DNA of 64,000 nucleotides from Cycas panzhihuaensis (lineage: Eukaryota; Cycadophyta). Numbering within the stretch: the stretch's first letter is position 1; the number at the start of each line of letters is the position of its first letter. This document shows, in pieces, positions 1-12,850 of the stretch. Both the position numbers and the translations under genes were made by a program. The stretch spans positions 39,439,741 to 39,503,740 of the forward strand of contig CM041465.1 in assembly GCA_023213395.1 (NCBI GenBank), written 5' to 3'. The notes under the pieces are model-generated. The model was not told where the DNA came from. It did not search any database and saw only the letters and a list, made by a program, of their open reading frames with translations.

Positions 1-1375
1 ATGGCCCTTCCTGGAATGGAATTCTATGTTGTTTGCCTACCATACAACTTTTACAAACAAATGGATTAAATGTTATATTTAGAAGTTCAATTACTATATT
101 AAAAAATTTAATAATTTTAATTTTTTGTTTGAGATATGCCCATACTTAGAATGCTAGATTTCATTAGGAAAAGTGTAAGTAACAAGAGATTTTACATCAG
201 ATGTTGGCCGAATAGGAGTGGAAATTAACTTATAGATATTGTTAACTTTCTTACCTTCTATAATTACAATTCCATTCCTTTTTATATCACACATTAGACA
301 TTTTCCATCTTTCTTGAAGATGGCTTGAAGTCTCTTTCTTCTAAATTGAGATATAGACAATAATTTTTTTTAAAAAACTTGGGACATATAGAATATTATT
401 AATTTTCTTGACTTTCTTATTAATTTTGATGGACATTGTCCCTTTCCCTTGAATATGAAGATGAAAGTTGTTGCCAAGTTCAAAGGATATGTTGAGAAAA
501 TAGGGTATTAAAGATTCAAACCATTCCTCTCACTTAGTCCTATGGTTTGATGCTCCCAAGTCAATGTACTAGTCACCATTGGAGTTCAAATTCATGGCTA
601 GTGCTACAATAAATGCTATTTCTTTGTCATCTTCTTTGTATTGTTCATTACTATAGTTGCCTTTAATTATTTTACCTCTATGAATCTTTGGATGTCTTTG
701 AGGATAATGATTAGGGAAATGCCCAAGTTGACTGCAATGGAAGTAATTTGGTATTCTATAGTCACTAGAAAAGTGACCATATCTACCACAATTAAAGCCA
801 ACTCTTAACTCTCTTGGAGGAATTAGCCTGGCCCTTCCTTGTCCGTCTTGTGTCTATTTAGTTCTATTGTAGTTGTTAATCTAGCCTTGACTTTCTGTTG
901 ATGCTATCTGAATGGTTTGCCTCTCCCTCTTGAATATTGAGCATGACCTTATCATCTTGCACTTAACTTTGAAAGAAATGCTTCCTTGATTTCTGTTACA
1001 TCTTTATATCACATGTTCCTTTGTTCCTATTGAAGCATATGTCCTGCCCAAGTCTTAAATGTTATGTTAGCAATATGACCTCCTGTTGTGAGCATGTTGA
1101 CCATATTATCAAATGATTTTTGTAACTTATTTATTATGAGATGAATAAGTTCAGTATATGATATGGGTTCTCTTGTTGAAATAAGAATATCTTTGAGAGA
1201 ATAGATAACATAATAGTTGAATGTGCTAGATTATCTCTATCTTCCCAACTAACTTAGTCTACAATGTCAGAGGGTTTTTTCCTTCCTTTATGACTATTTT
1301 CTAAGCAGTTTTGCTCTCAAGAGTCCCTCCATTTTAAAATTCCAAATAAAATTCTGGCATGTGAGTTTGTTAGCA
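1..1375 (-). pseudogene. Copia C gag - zinc knuckles - protease - pre-integrase, decayed
   Basis: Read on the minus strand from about 1375 to 1. A gag-like region (about 1375-850) is followed by two zinc-knuckle-like repeats at about 690-800 of the form CGRYGHFSS..HCSQLGHFPN, with some cysteines mutated. A weak protease segment lies near 540-600. The gag-pre-integrase domain follows: 360-154 reads SISQFRRKRLQAIFKKDGKC, and the segment near base 1-60 contains CMVGKQHRIPF, a typical Copia signature just before the integrase core. Several stops and frame changes make it non-functional. The coding region is cut by the window edge. Confidence 0.7.
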
Positions 1376-1864
1376 TTACTTAGAGAGAAAATTGATGAAG
1401 CTATACTATTGAAGGAGGAAAAATGAAAATGCTATTGAACAAAAGATACTAGAGAAATCTGACAGAGGTTGTATGACCATATGATTATATGGATTTTAAA
1501 AAAAGGTACCCAATGAAGGATATTAAATTTTACTTCTCAAATTTGAAGAAATTTTTTTATTTTAGCGAGCGAAACCCTTAGAAAATGCCTCGAAATGTTT
1601 AAAAGCATATAGGATTTTTTTGGAGAAAAATGCTTAAATCTCTATAAATCTTCCATGACAATTAACAAACTTGGACTCAAATGAACCTTATTTTTCAAAC
1701 AATAAGTTTAGGATAAAGTTTATGTGGATCAATTGCTTCTTTTGAGAGAAATATGTAGTTGTTCTTCAAAACCTACATTTTTGAAAATTTGAGGAAAACA
1801 TGCCTTTCGAGATAGATTTTGACACCAATCTTTTAGAGAAGTATGTTTGGCTTATAAAGATAAA
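1376..1864 (-). other. Copia C leader / untranslated region
   Basis: This stretch has no credible ORF. It lies between C gag and the insertion point of A and is the distal part of C's leader on the minus strand. The segment near 1610-1690 (plus-strand GGAGAAAAATGCTTAAAT) resembles the D leader near 41225, in the same relative orientation to its element. Confidence 0.45.
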
Positions 1865-1869
1865 TTTGC
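1865..1869. repeat. Target-site duplication of A (left copy TTTGC)
   Basis: TTTGC abuts the 5' LTR of A and TCTGC at 14527-14531 abuts its 3' LTR, a 4/5 match. It fits the 5-bp duplication made by Copia integrases, with one later substitution. Confidence 0.65.
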
Positions 1870-2087
1870 TATTAAAATATAATATTTTATCCCAGGTCTT
1901 CAAGGGGTAATATTATAAACCCCTCATTATGTAACTACTAATGTAGGATTGGCATATGCCATTCTCAAAATCCTTGGTTATGGCTTACTTTGTAACGATT
2001 GTATTCTGTCATGTATATTTAAGGAGGCATTTCCTCTACCATAATGCATCAATCATTTCTTACATTATATCTATTCAAAATTTAACA
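1870..2087 (+). repeat. 5' LTR of Copia A
   Basis: It is about 218 bp and aligns along its length with 14340-14526. The first base pair after T is mutated (TA instead of TG), and it ends in TTTAACA. Relative to the 3' LTR it carries about 35 extra bases around 1975-2010. Related LTRs occur in D at 38281-38492 and 41684-41901. Confidence 0.85.
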
Positions 2088-2102
2088 TGGTATTAAAGTA
2101 GG
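2088..2102 (+). other. Primer-binding site of A (initiator methionine tRNA type)
   Basis: TGGTATTAAAGTAGG follows the LTR end with no gap and resembles the plant Copia consensus TGGTATCAGAGC. Confidence 0.8.
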
Positions 2103-2750
2103 TCAGTCTGACCTTTTGAAGGAGGAAGAAAAGGGTGAAAGGTCTGTCATCATGAATGACATTGAAGAAGGATTCAAGGGTTAAAGTACCAAGTGGAGGA
2201 AGAAGGATTTAAAATCTCTAGAGGAAGAAAGAGTCCCAGACCTAAAACTATATGGATCTATACGAACTAGTGCAGATAGATTTTTTTGAAAGTTCTCAAA
2301 ATCAAGTGAAATTTGACCAACGAGTAGATCACGACTCAAGGATCACTTCTCTTAATTGGCTTGAAGGCATCAAAGTACATTTTGAGGCAATTTTATGCTA
2401 TTTACTAGTCTATGTGAGTTTGGAGTCACTTCATCATATTTCTTCAAAAATAGCTCAAATTTTCGAGTAAATTCACTTGTATAATATGCATCCCAGTGAT
2501 TCAAGGTGATTAAGTCTAATTTTTTAGAATTTGGTGAAAGATACAGTGATTCTGAAGCATTTTTCTCTAAAACCTAGTTGCCCATTTTAAGTTTTTGGGC
2601 TACTCTTCTCACAATCTAAATACTGTATCCTCTTGAAAAGATCTTTCTTTTGAGTTATATTTTATACCCATCCATACAGTTAGGGTTTTGTATAGAAATC
2701 CGTACATTTATACAACTAGATCACCTTAGATTTAGTTTCTTCTTCTAGAA

Positions 2751-3620
2751 ATGGCTTCATTAGTTCTGGCTTTGTTAGACCAAGATAGATTAACAGATAT
2801 AAATGATCATGTTTGAAAAATTAAGATAGAAACATTATTGAGAGCTAAAAGTGCTTGGGGTATTGCTAATGGGATTAAAGCAAAGCCTGCTATCGTAAGC
2901 CCAAATTTAGCAAACGAAGAAGAAAGAGAAATGCTAGAGTAATAATCCTAAGACTTTCAATTTCTGATCCACTCTTTATCTATGTGTAAAAATTAACCTC
3001 TTCCTCCATAATATAAAAATGTTTTAAAAATCCAGATAGCCAATAAAATAAGGTTGGAATAATTGCACTCAAGGAGGAATTATTCAAGCTATATATGATA
3101 GAATTAGACATAGTATTTAATTTTATACATAAGGTAATCTTAATAAGAAATGACCTCTTAAGTGCTAGGGCCACTATCTCAGAATAAGAAATAGTAGAGG
3201 TGATAGCAGGTAAATTGCCAAAATCATTTGATGTTACTATCAACACCACAACCAACAATAACTGGATAGATAAGATGACTCTTAATACTCTAACTAATTT
3301 ATTGTGAAGATAGGAGCAATAAAATAAACACTATGAAGACTCAACAAGAATAGAAGATGCTTTTGTACCTAGGCTAAACTTGGAACCGAAAGGATAGAGT
3401 CAATCTAGAGGAAGAGGATGAACACTAGAAAGTAGGAATCCTCCCTATGGATAGTGCTAAGATAGCAGGGGACGAGGATGCACAAATTCAAGGGATATAA
3501 AAATATGTTACAATTGTGGTAAGCTTGGTCATTAAAGGAGAGCTGATATTCAAAGAGAAAAGTGGTCAGTAGGAAACTACAATAAGGAGAAGATAGAAGA
3601 AGAAGAGGAGGAAATAACAT
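2751..3620 (+). pseudogene. Copia A gag with zinc knuckle, decayed
   Basis: ATG at 2751 opens a frame beginning MASLVLALLDQDRLTDINDH, followed by a lysine-rich segment typical of Copia gag. The frame is then broken by stops (for example near 2940). Near 3506 a zinc knuckle CYNCGKLGH is visible; its distal cysteine is lost by a nearby stop. An acidic run EEEEEE near 3595-3610 leads into the protease. In active elements gag forms the particle shell and binds RNA. This copy cannot make the full protein. Confidence 0.7.
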
Positions 3621-3649
3621 TCATTGTTACTCTCACTACATATATTTAA

Positions 3650-4960
3650 GACAAGGATATATGGTGCATTAAGTCAGGAGCATCCTGACATATGACTAGC
3701 AGAGAAGATTGGTTTGAGTCTCTTAAACCCAATACCACTAAGAAATTAGTTGAGTTGGGAGACAAGTATCCCTTAGACATAAAAGGAGTTGGAACCATAG
3801 TTGTCAATCTCTAGGGTAATATAAAGAAAATTAGAAATGTACTTCTTGTACCAAGATTAAAAATCAATCTTCTCTTAGTATCACAACTTAGCAAGAATAA
3901 TCTAAGAACATTTTTTTATGAAGAATGGAACAGCTATATCATGGACATGAAAAATAATGGTAATGGAATTACAAAAGGCATAAGAAGTAATGACCTGTAT
4001 AGGCTACTCTCTGATCCTATAATCTCCAATATTTATGTAAAAGCTTGTACTGCTATAAATTATGATATTAATGATCAAATGTGGCATTTGAAGTACGTGT
4101 ATATTCTTTTAGATAAATTAAAGTTAATACAAAAGTAAGCATAGTTAATGGACTACCTTCCCTCACATCTGATAATTTTATTTATGAAGGATGCCAATTT
4201 AGAAAGCAACATCAGCTTTCATTTAGAGAAAGTGAGTAGCAAGATCAAACAAGTTAGAGTTAGGCCATACAGACTTATGTGGACCTTTTACTCCACATTC
4301 AACTAATGGATGTTAGTATTTCCTAATATTTATTGATGATATCACTATTAGAGTATGGATTTATTTTCTCCACAACAAATCAAAAGTTTTTCAGAGTTTT
4401 AAAGAATTTAAAGTAAAAGTGGAATTAGAATGAGGAGTCAAAATAAAATGTGTTAGGTCTAATGGTGGTGGTGAGTATATTTCAAAATAATTCTTGAACT
4501 TCTATAAAACAAATGAGATATGTAGACAATTTACAACCCCCATATACACCTCAATTCAATGGGGTTATAGAGAGGAAAAATATGACCATTATGGAAATGG
4601 ATTGGAACATGGTCTATGGGAAGCAAGTTTCAAAAACCTACTGGGTAGAAGCAATAAGTACAACATGCTACTTGATAAATCAAAGTCCCATAAGGGCACT
4701 AGAACAGATCATGCCAAAGGAAGCATAGACATGTACAAAAATCTGATGTGAGTAATTTAAAGGTATTTAGATGTCAGGCCTTTGCCTATACACCTGACAA
4801 AAAGAGGTGAAAACTTGATTCCAAGAGCATAGAATGTATCATGATAAGGTACAAAAAGAATTCAAAGGCCTACAAATGCATAGATCCTAAGACCAACAAG
4901 ATCTATGTGAGTAGAGACATTGTGTTTAATGAAGAAGATGCTATAGAACGCTAGTCCAAA
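3650..4960 (+). pseudogene. Copia A protease and integrase, decayed
   Basis: The protease signature near 3660-3700 reads IKSGAS then HMT; the usual catalytic Asp (IDSGAS) has become Lys, so this copy has a dead active site. The D copy still has Asp there. The pre-integrase zinc region spans about 3830-4230 with QLSKNNLRTFFYEE and MWHLKYV. The integrase core follows (about 4260-4720), and segments such as IERKN are visible in the frame starting 4513. Numerous stops, often where the homologous residue is Gln, break the frame. Confidence 0.75.
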
Positions 4961-5319
4961 ATTTAAATAATTGAAGAAATGCCAAAGATAATGCCTCAAG
5001 AAATTCCCTTGAAGGACACATATGTGCTAACCTTAGAAGAAATCCTAAAAGCAAAGGTTCATCATTTGAAGGAATCCCAAAAGCATTCCATGAAGACTCA
5101 TCATCTAAAAGAGAGGAATAGATATTTTAAGGTTCAATTATTGAAGAAAAACCAAAGAAATAAAAGAAAGTACTAAGATGATACATTAAAACCATTGAGG
5201 AAGAAAAAGGAGATATATTTTTACATTAAACTAGAAGTTAGAGACATTGAGCCTTATACAATAGTGTTGAACCATAATCTTTTGAAGAAGAAAAGGGATA
5301 GATTGAATGGAGAATAGTA

Positions 5320-5879
5320 AAGGATTTAGAAATGAACTCCATTATCAAAAATAAAAATTGGGATTTAGTTGAATTACTTTCTAATAAACTAGTGGTTAAC
5401 TACAAATGGATCTATAAAATCAAAGAAGGGGCCAATGAAAAAATAGAAAAACACAAAGCTAGGCTTATAGCAAAATGCTATACACAGACAACTAGAGTAT
5501 ATTTTGAAGAAACATTTTCTCTTGTGGCCAAACTAAATACTATAAGAATAATGATTGGCTTAGTAGCCCAACAAATTATAAAGTTTATTAATTGGACATG
5601 AAATATGCCTTTTTTGAATAGGGAACAAAGTGAAGTCTACATGAATCATCCAGAAGGATACATCAAAGAAGGAGAAGGACATCTGGTCTACAAGTTGAAG
5701 AAAGCCTTATATGGGCTGAAATAAGCCCCTCGTGTCTGGTATACAAAGTTGGATAAACATCTTTGTCAAAATGGTTTTCATTAAGGGAGTTCAAACTCAA
5801 GCCTGTATATAAGAAAAAGGAGCAGGCTGATAACTATAATAGTTGTATATATAGATGATATGATACTTGCAGGAAGTGA
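5320..5879 (+). pseudogene. Copia A reverse transcriptase, 5' half
   Basis: Copia RT motifs are clear: NWDLVELLSNKLVVNYKWIY, then HKARLIAKCYTQ, then the leading part of the palm, and YIDDMILAGS at about 5845-5877 containing the catalytic DD. A stop replaces Gln in the YGLK(Q)APR motif near 5720. The frame ends where B is inserted. The missing second half resumes at 13435. Confidence 0.85.
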
Positions 5880-6184
5880 TGATAAATCTAAAGGATGTTA
5901 ATGCATCAAGGTTATTAGATTAATTATATGAAAGTTAGTTAAGTCATATAGTTAAATGTAATTTTATTTACATTTAATTATAATTTTAGAATCATGTCAT
6001 TAGGCAGGAAATGTCTTTGGAAATCATAATATATATCCTCTATTATATAAGGTTGAATGTAAAAAGGAGAGTCATAATTTTCACCTCTTATTTTTTTTGT
6101 CAATCTTGTTTTCTTCATTTTACTCTTATTATGTGCCATTACTTTAGTGTAGTAGAGTATTACAACTAGATCCTTTACCCAACA
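5880..6184 (+). repeat. 5' LTR of Copia B
   Basis: It matches 13129-13434 closely from TGTTAATGCATCAAGG to CCCAACA. Differences include a 9-bp length change at its start and a 10-bp deletion near 5932. A TATA-like TTATATAAGG lies near 6043. Confidence 0.85.
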
Positions 6185-6199
6185 ATTGATATCAGAGCC
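6185..6199 (+). other. Primer-binding site of B
   Basis: ATTGATATCAGAGCC directly follows the LTR and matches TGGTATCAGAGC except for one mutated base. Confidence 0.8.
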
Positions 6200-8285
6200 A
6201 TTATTGGCCACAGTTCCTCATTAGGCTTACACAGAGCTATTAATGCCTCTCACTCACAATTCATGTGAGGTTGGGAGTTTATTTGAGAACTTTCTTTTGT
6301 ATTAGAGAGATTAAAATTATATTATTTTGTATGTTGTTGCTTTCTCTTTGTGTGTAGAATTTCATAGGTGAAAAATATAGATTTTTGAAGTCATTTACTT
6401 ACCGGAACAACCTTAAAAGCATTGAAGGCATAAAATTTTATGAAAAAATTGACCATCTTGAATTTTGACTAAATTTGATGTGTAAGGTCTCCTTATTAAG
6501 AGGATCATTTTTCTCTTCTAGAGTAACTTTAGATTCAGCCAGCAACAATTAGTTTTGGCTAAAACAAAAGGTTAAAATTTACAGATGAATAACTTAAGTC
6601 ACTTTTCTCAATGAAATCTTTTAAATATGAGTTAAAAATCTGAAAATTGTTTTGAGGGATCTTATAGATTTATGTCTCTGGAGAATTTTGAGGTAAATCT
6701 CATAAAATTTCATCCATCGGTTAATGAGATCTTTGCAGTTTTTTGACGAATGTTAATTTGGCTCCTCCACCCCACAAAAAACATTATGAGGGCATTTTAG
6801 GCAGTTTTTTTGCTATTTTTAGAGATGATATAGAAAGAAATGTTGATGTACTTATCAAGATGAAGCTTTTGACATATTGAAGTTTAGATTCTGAACCAGT
6901 AAATTTAGCAAGATTTTACTTTTGTACTTTTTTCAGGCCAAACTTTTTTATGCCTTTCTAGAAATCTAACTTTACTATCTTATCAGAAATAGTATTCTGA
7001 ACACTTTTTCTTTTTCCTGTCATAAATTCAAATTTCATCATTTAGGCCTCCATGTTTGTAATTTTAAAAATGTTTTACACATTTATTATTATTTGTAAAT
7101 TTTGTAGAAATAAATCACAAAATAGGGCAAAATAACATGCATTTAGATTTTTAAAAATTAGCATTATAGTGGTAAGTTGATCTATTTTTTAGCCTTTTAT
7201 GGATTTTGTATTGAAATTTTTAAAAATATATTTGGAAACATTAAACTAAAGTAAGGGAAACCATGTATCAAAAGGAACATGTGGTTCTCCTGCTAAATCT
7301 AGCGTGCTCTTTCTATTTGCACACATAGCATAAAGTAACAACAACAACAAAGCAAGCATGGAAGACAAGCAAGCACATTTGGCATCTTTCCATTTCAGTT
7401 TTTAGTTATTCAGAAACAACTTACATTATTTTTTAAAAGTAATCTCATCCGTATAACTTATACTGCTAATTTTTAACTTGTGTGCACACTTGCCTTGGTT
7501 GAAATAGATCACAGTTAGCCAAAGTTTGGGCCCTAAGGGAGGTGTGAGTTTTATACTGGGTTTGGTCTTAACCGGAATAGTGGTGGAGGGACATGTTAGC
7601 CATACCTACGACCTCCAATAAGGGATAATCATGATAACCACTTCAGAAAATTAAAAATTTTAATCAAGATTAAAATATACCTAGTTTAATATTCATTATA
7701 GTTGTGGGATACACACATATCGTTTGACTCTTCGGAGGAGGTATATAGCTACTCACTGGTGAATTGGATGAGGACTGGGAGCACCTGGGCTCCACTGTGA
7801 CTTGGATTTCATCACCAAGCACAGGTGCGAGTATCGTGGGTGAACACCCTAATACATATACTAGAAGTCGCCTTAGGCATTGACACCTCAACTACTTTGA
7901 ATTTGAGATAGAGGTTTGGATTTGATTATACATCCTATATCAGACTTGGTTTTAGAGTTGTGTGCACCCACATGCCAGTTTATACATGGATATAATTTTG
8001 ATTTTATGATCACATAACACATCATTTATCTTTGTGATCTTTATATTACCATTTATATATATCATTAAACTCTACTACGTTAAGAGTATTTATCACAAGT
8101 GTTGATAGCCTATTATCATTGCTTACTACTTAATCATATTTCTCCTTGCTATGCCAGGTGTATTAACCACACATGTCGGTGACATTTTTATTTACTATTT
8201 CTTCACTATCTCTTTTACTTCATCATCTTTACCATATTTTCTTAATTCAAGTAGAATTCCAATTATATATTGAAAGACAAATAAA
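6200..8285 (+). other. Long leader of Copia B without recognisable coding content
   Basis: This is 2.1 kb between primer site and gag. I see no domain in any frame; the ORFs here are short and lack motifs. A GC-richer island lies at about 7550-7900. The length is larger than in A (about 650 bp) and may include an unrecognised insertion. Confidence 0.5.
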
Positions 8286-9170
8286 ATTAGGATTTATGGT
8301 ACACTAGAGTTAAAAATGCTATAAAGAATGAAGGCCTTTACAGAGCCCACTTGCAGCCTACACCCATCATACCTATAATAGTTATAACATCTACTTCTAA
8401 TAGAACCACTCCAACAGTTCTTACAGATGCCGCAGCCAAACTCCAATAGGAGATAGATAATGAAAAGATTCATATAAGAATTTTATTAGTTATTGATCAC
8501 TCCTTGTACAACTTTATTAATGAAGAGCAATATGATACATCCTAGATGATCCTTGAAGTTTTCAAGAAGAACTTTGATATCAAGTTAGACTTAGAATTTG
8601 TTTATCTTGTTCTAAAAATGAACAAATCAAAAATGTAGAAGGGACCAATAAAATAGGCAATTGACAAAGATTTTAAGACCCAATGCATTACTTGGGTATT
8701 CTTGATCTAGTCATGTCTACATATCCCTGATTATAAGAACTTGCTTGGAACTCTTCAATCTAGTGGAACATTGAAGATACTCAACTTTGAAGAACTTGCG
8801 AAGAAGTTTATAGAATTTAACAAGATCTTTGATACCAACTTTGTAGTCTCTGATTCTCTTCCAGATGCAACCTTTGAGGTAGAAGAAGAATCAAGGTCCC
8901 TCTCATGGTAGAGGAAATAACCGAGCAAGAGGAAGAGGAAGAAATATGAGAAATCAGCCACAAGGTCAACATAACCCTCAATAATAATAGTCTAGACAGT
9001 CTCAAGGTCAAGCACCACCTTTTAATGCAAGACAGTTAGGCCAAACCAGTGCTTCAAGAACTAAAAATTAGATTATCATGTGTGAAAGGTGCAATAGAAA
9101 ATGGCACCTTACAAAGGATTGTCATATACATACATACAAGTTACTTAAGTTTTATCAGAAATATAAGGTT
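8286..9170 (+). pseudogene. Copia B gag with zinc knuckle, decayed
   Basis: The plus frame near 8330-8900 includes segments such as IRILLVIDHSLYNFINEEQ and IPDYKNLLGTLQSSGTLKIL, which fit Copia gag capsid (UBN2 type). An Arg/Lys-rich tail near 8900-8960 precedes a CCHC knuckle CERCNRKWHLTKDC at about 9080-9125, spacing C-X2-C-X4-H-X4-C. Stops at former Gln codons and at least one frame change are present. Gag would form the particle and bind genomic RNA. Confidence 0.75.
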
Positions 9171-9369
9171 CACAATGTTAATGAAACATGTGAAGAATAG
9201 TTTGGTGGTACAAGTTTTACTCAAACACATATTCAAAGACTTGAGGGAAGAACCATTGATCAAACTAAGAGGTATTTTGAAGCTCATTGTGGCTATGCCA
9301 CTTGTGATCTTGAATCACCAATGCAAACCTCTCATTGAGTTACAAATAGCATAACTTTAAACACCTCCT

Positions 9370-10671
9370 TATGGATCATGGATATAGGAGCAACACAGCA
9401 TATGACCTACAATTGGGATCTATATGAAACTTTTGATTCCAATGTATATGGTGTCATTCACATGGCTGACAAATTCCAATAATCGATTAAAGGTATTGAA
9501 AACATACAGCTGAAACTCCCAAGCTTAAGAGACTTTATATTACTTGATGTTTTGTGCATTCCTAATCTAAAATAAAACCTACTCTCCTTATCTACTCATA
9601 TCTCCTGTGGATTTGATCTTAGTATTACCGCAAATGACTAAACTCTCTAGGTCATTCACCCTCTAACAAATTGAGTGGTCTTGACTGGAAAGCTTACTAG
9701 CAAATTATTTGAGTTGAATGACTCCCTATCTTCTAAAGCTAACTGTGCTCAAAGCCCTTGTGTTGATGAAGACTTTGCTTTTAATACCACTTTGACACAT
9801 CCTAAGTTGTCCCTAGAAGCTCTTTGGCATGCTCACATGAGCCATGTTCATATTAATTGACTTAGAGATCTTTGTCATACCCTTCTAGGTCTACCCAAGT
9901 TCTCCTCCAAGCCATTTAAATGTGAAGCACGTATTATAGCCAAATCTCATAGATAACCCTTTGCTAATAGTTAGTGGAAATTGAGTCATCCTCTTCAATT
10001 GATACACTCTAATGATATAGACCAATGCCCATTCCATTATTAAAGCAAAAATTATATTACATATCCTTCATTAATGATTTTATCTAGAAAGTGTGGGTAG
10101 CTTTTCTGACCAGGAAAGATGAGGCATTTGGTGTCTTTAAAGCTTTTAAAGCTCACACTGAAAAGGAGTTAGGTTATCAGATTAAGTATCTACGAATAGA
10201 TAATGGTAGAGAATATACCTATATTGAGTTTGAAACCTATATATGAGATAATAGCATCAAGCATCACACTACAATAGCAAGCACTCCCAACATAATGGAG
10301 TTATCGAGCACATGAATAGTTCTATTATGAATATGGCTTAAGCTATGTTAGTTTATAAAAATATACCTGCTTACCTATGGGTGGAAGTAATTTGGACAGT
10401 TGTTTATTGCATGAATGTTGTCATCCCATCTAAAGGAGGAACTTCTCCTAATAAAAATTGGACTAGACAAGCCTCTACTGCCTACCATTTCAAAATATTT
10501 GGCTTAACATGTTATGCCCATATACTGGATGGAGATAGAAACAAACTCCAACCTAGAGAACTTAAAGGTATCTTTGTTGAATACCCTATAGACAAGAAAA
10601 GGTACAAGGTTTTTATACCTTTACAGTGGGAGATTATTGTCACCAGAGACGTGGTGTTTGCTGAAACATAG
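9370..10671 (+). pseudogene. Copia B protease and integrase, decayed
   Basis: Protease signature: WIMDIGATQHMTYNWDLYET near 9375-9435. The catalytic Asp is kept but the usual Ser/Thr after it is Ile. The pre-integrase region has LEALWHAHMSHVH (9810-9855). The integrase core spans roughly 9980-10400 with DNGREY-type residues near 10198-10215 and a decayed catalytic Glu region near 10310. An ORF at 10345-10671 covers the C-terminal part (FKIFGLTCYAHI, LKGIFVEY), a typical Copia integrase end. Stops separate these pieces. Confidence 0.78.
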
Positions 10672-11130
10672 GATCAATTATTATAATTAGACTCTAAAAT
10701 ACCAAATTATCGTTATTATAGTGCTACTCAATATGATGTACATATTCTAAAATTTAGGGGGGGAGATTCTCAAGAGTTACTCAAACTATTAGAATCAAAT
10801 AATAGAGCCATGAAGGATAGTAGCTATGACTTTCAACTAATGAGTTCACATCATATACCACCATTCGAGAATAGTAGAGTTGACAAAGGTAAAGTAGTGG
10901 AAAATGGACCATGCTCCCCAGATGTGTCAACATCCTCCTCAACAAATATGCAAACCGATCCTTTTCAGGATCCAAATGAAGACCATGTAGTTGGATAAAT
11001 GAAGACTTAATTCCTAACTTGAGGTTCTTGTGAAGCCCACTAGCTAAATAATGATATACAACTTGATGAGGTGGGAAAAATTGGCACTCGAAGTACCTAC
11101 AGAGCCAAGATGCAAGAATCACTTTTCATT
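10672..11130 (+). other. Copia B integrase-RT linker
   Basis: Low-complexity linker between integrase and RT. It contains AAAATTTAGGGGGGGAGATT at about 10749-10768, a purine run that could act as a central polypurine tract or be a remnant of one. Only short serine/proline-rich reading frames (for example 10810-10998) are present. Confidence 0.4.
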
Positions 11131-12060
11131 GAGTTAGAATAAGTAGAATTGCATCTTACTCTCAATGAAGAGCGCCTCTCATACCAAAAAGCTATAAAAC
11201 ACACAACTTGGAGGAATGTCATGAATGAAGAATATCAATGTCTTACAAAAAATGGTACATGAAAGCTTGTAGACCTACCACTTGGAAGAAAGATAGTTCA
11301 AAATAAATGGGTGTACAAAAATAAATACAGATCTGATGTCACCTTTGAAAAACATAGGGCAAGGTTGGTAGCAAAGGGATTCCCACAAAGAAAAGGCATC
11401 GACTATACTGAAGTCTTTGCACCTACAACTAAGTGGCCCACAATCAAAACTCTTATGACCTTGGCAACTCAACAGAGGTAGAAGATTCACCAACTCAATG
11501 TAAAAACTGCATTTTTGAATGGTGATCTTGAAGAAGAAATCTACATAGCTCAGCTTGAAGGATTTGAGATTACTGGTCTAGAGCATAAGGTGTGCGGGCT
11601 TAAAAAGTCCTTGTATGGTCTTAAACAAGCCCCTTATGCTTGGTTCACCAAATTGTCAGAAAGAATCAGGCAACTTGGATATGAGGTTTGTAACTACCAG
11701 GATATTAATGTAACATTGTTCATCAAATGCCAAAAAGATAGTCACATATCTCTTAATCTTTGTGGACGATATGCTTATAATGGGGAATAGTAAACAGGCA
11801 ATTAGCCAACTACAGAAGGACTTAGTTAAAACATTCGAATTGTCTGACTTTGGATTGATAAAATATTACTTAGGGATTGAAGTCACTCAGGGAAAAATCT
11901 TTCTTTCTTAAGAAATATACATTAATGATCTTCTAACAAAGTTTCAGTTGGAAGATGCTCGAACTATAGCTACTCTAATGGAATCCAATGTCAAACTGAT
12001 AATTGATGGCAATGATCGAGAGGCAGAAGAATACTTTATAGGCAACTTATAGGTAGTCTT
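11131..12060 (+). pseudogene. Copia B reverse transcriptase, decayed
   Basis: Segments in order: KLVDLPLGRKIVQNKWVYKN (about 11265-11325), FEKHRARLVAKGF (11344-11382), DYTEVFAP (11401-11424) and FLNGDLEEEIYIAQLEGFE (11512-11568), then CGLKKSLYGLKQAPYAWFTK (11593-11652). The catalytic region near 11760 reads FVDDMLIMG in another frame, so a frameshift lies near 11755. LGIEVTQGKI follows near 11873-11902. These are canonical Copia RT blocks in order. Confidence 0.85.
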
Positions 12061-12109
12061 ATTTATACTACTAATACAAAATCTAATATTGCATACTTTG
12101 TCAATATTT

Positions 12110-12655
12110 TTGTTTGTTATATGATAAATCCTAAGCAAAATCACTGGCAGGTAGCAGTTCGAGTGTTGAGGCACCTTAAGATGACCAACAAATATGGTTT
12201 GCTATATGAACCCAATTCAGAGTTCAAACTATATGCATACACAAACTCAGACTTTGCCAAAGATAAAGACACAGGGAGATCCACATTCAGGTACATAACA
12301 TTTCTTAGAATAGCACCAATATCATGGAGATGTAGATAATAGAAGATAGCTGCTAATTCAACTGCTAAAGCTGAATATGTTGCTACTTCTGAGACTAGTA
12401 AGAAGGTGATATGGCTTAGGAAATTACTGGAAACATTGAATATCACCCAAACAAGTCCTAACTTTCATGTTGATAATCAATCAGCAATCTACATAGTAAA
12501 AATTCTTGTATTTCATGTAATAAACACATAAACATGAAGGTCCACAGGATTTGAGAACTAGTTTATGACATTGCATTTCAATTGGAGTATTACCCCACAA
12601 CAAATCAAGTGGCCAATATCTTCACCAAACCATTACAAAGGGTGAAGTTTGAATA
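12110..12655 (+). pseudogene. Copia B RNase H domain
   Basis: The frame from 12121 reads NPKQNHWQVAVRVLRHLKMT, then YTNSDFAKDKDTGRSTFRYI, the Copia RNase H start (Asp normally in A-D-SD-A is now Asn). After a stop, SISWRCR-K-type and AEYVAT motifs follow (12355-12385), and the region up to 12640 retains HVDNQSAI- and IFTKPL-like blocks. RNase H degrades the RNA strand during reverse transcription. Stops make this copy inactive. Confidence 0.8.
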
Positions 12656-12714
12656 GTTTTATAGGTAATTCGACCTTTGGGCCTCCATCTCTGATTAATT
12701 GGAAGAGATGACAA

Positions 12715-12850
12715 TAGGATTTTCATACTCTATTCCATTCATGAAAACCCCTTGTGGACGCGAAAGAATAAGAGTGAGTCTCTGCTTTATCCTATTTGTG
12801 AACACCCCTTGTGGGCATGAAAGGATAAGGGTTGTACTAGTCTTAGAAAA
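12715..12850 (+). repeat. Direct repeat in B 3' untranslated region
   Basis: Two copies of about 30 bp: AACCCCTTGTGGACGCGAAA (12749) and CACCCCTTGTGGGCATGAAA (12804), each followed by a similar GGATAAG- or GAATAAG-type tail. They lie between RNase H and the polypurine tract and code for nothing visible. Confidence 0.6.

Noticed and set aside
7670-7891. Minus-strand 73-codon ORF in the B leader
   Set aside because: No start context, homology or composition beyond a local GC island.
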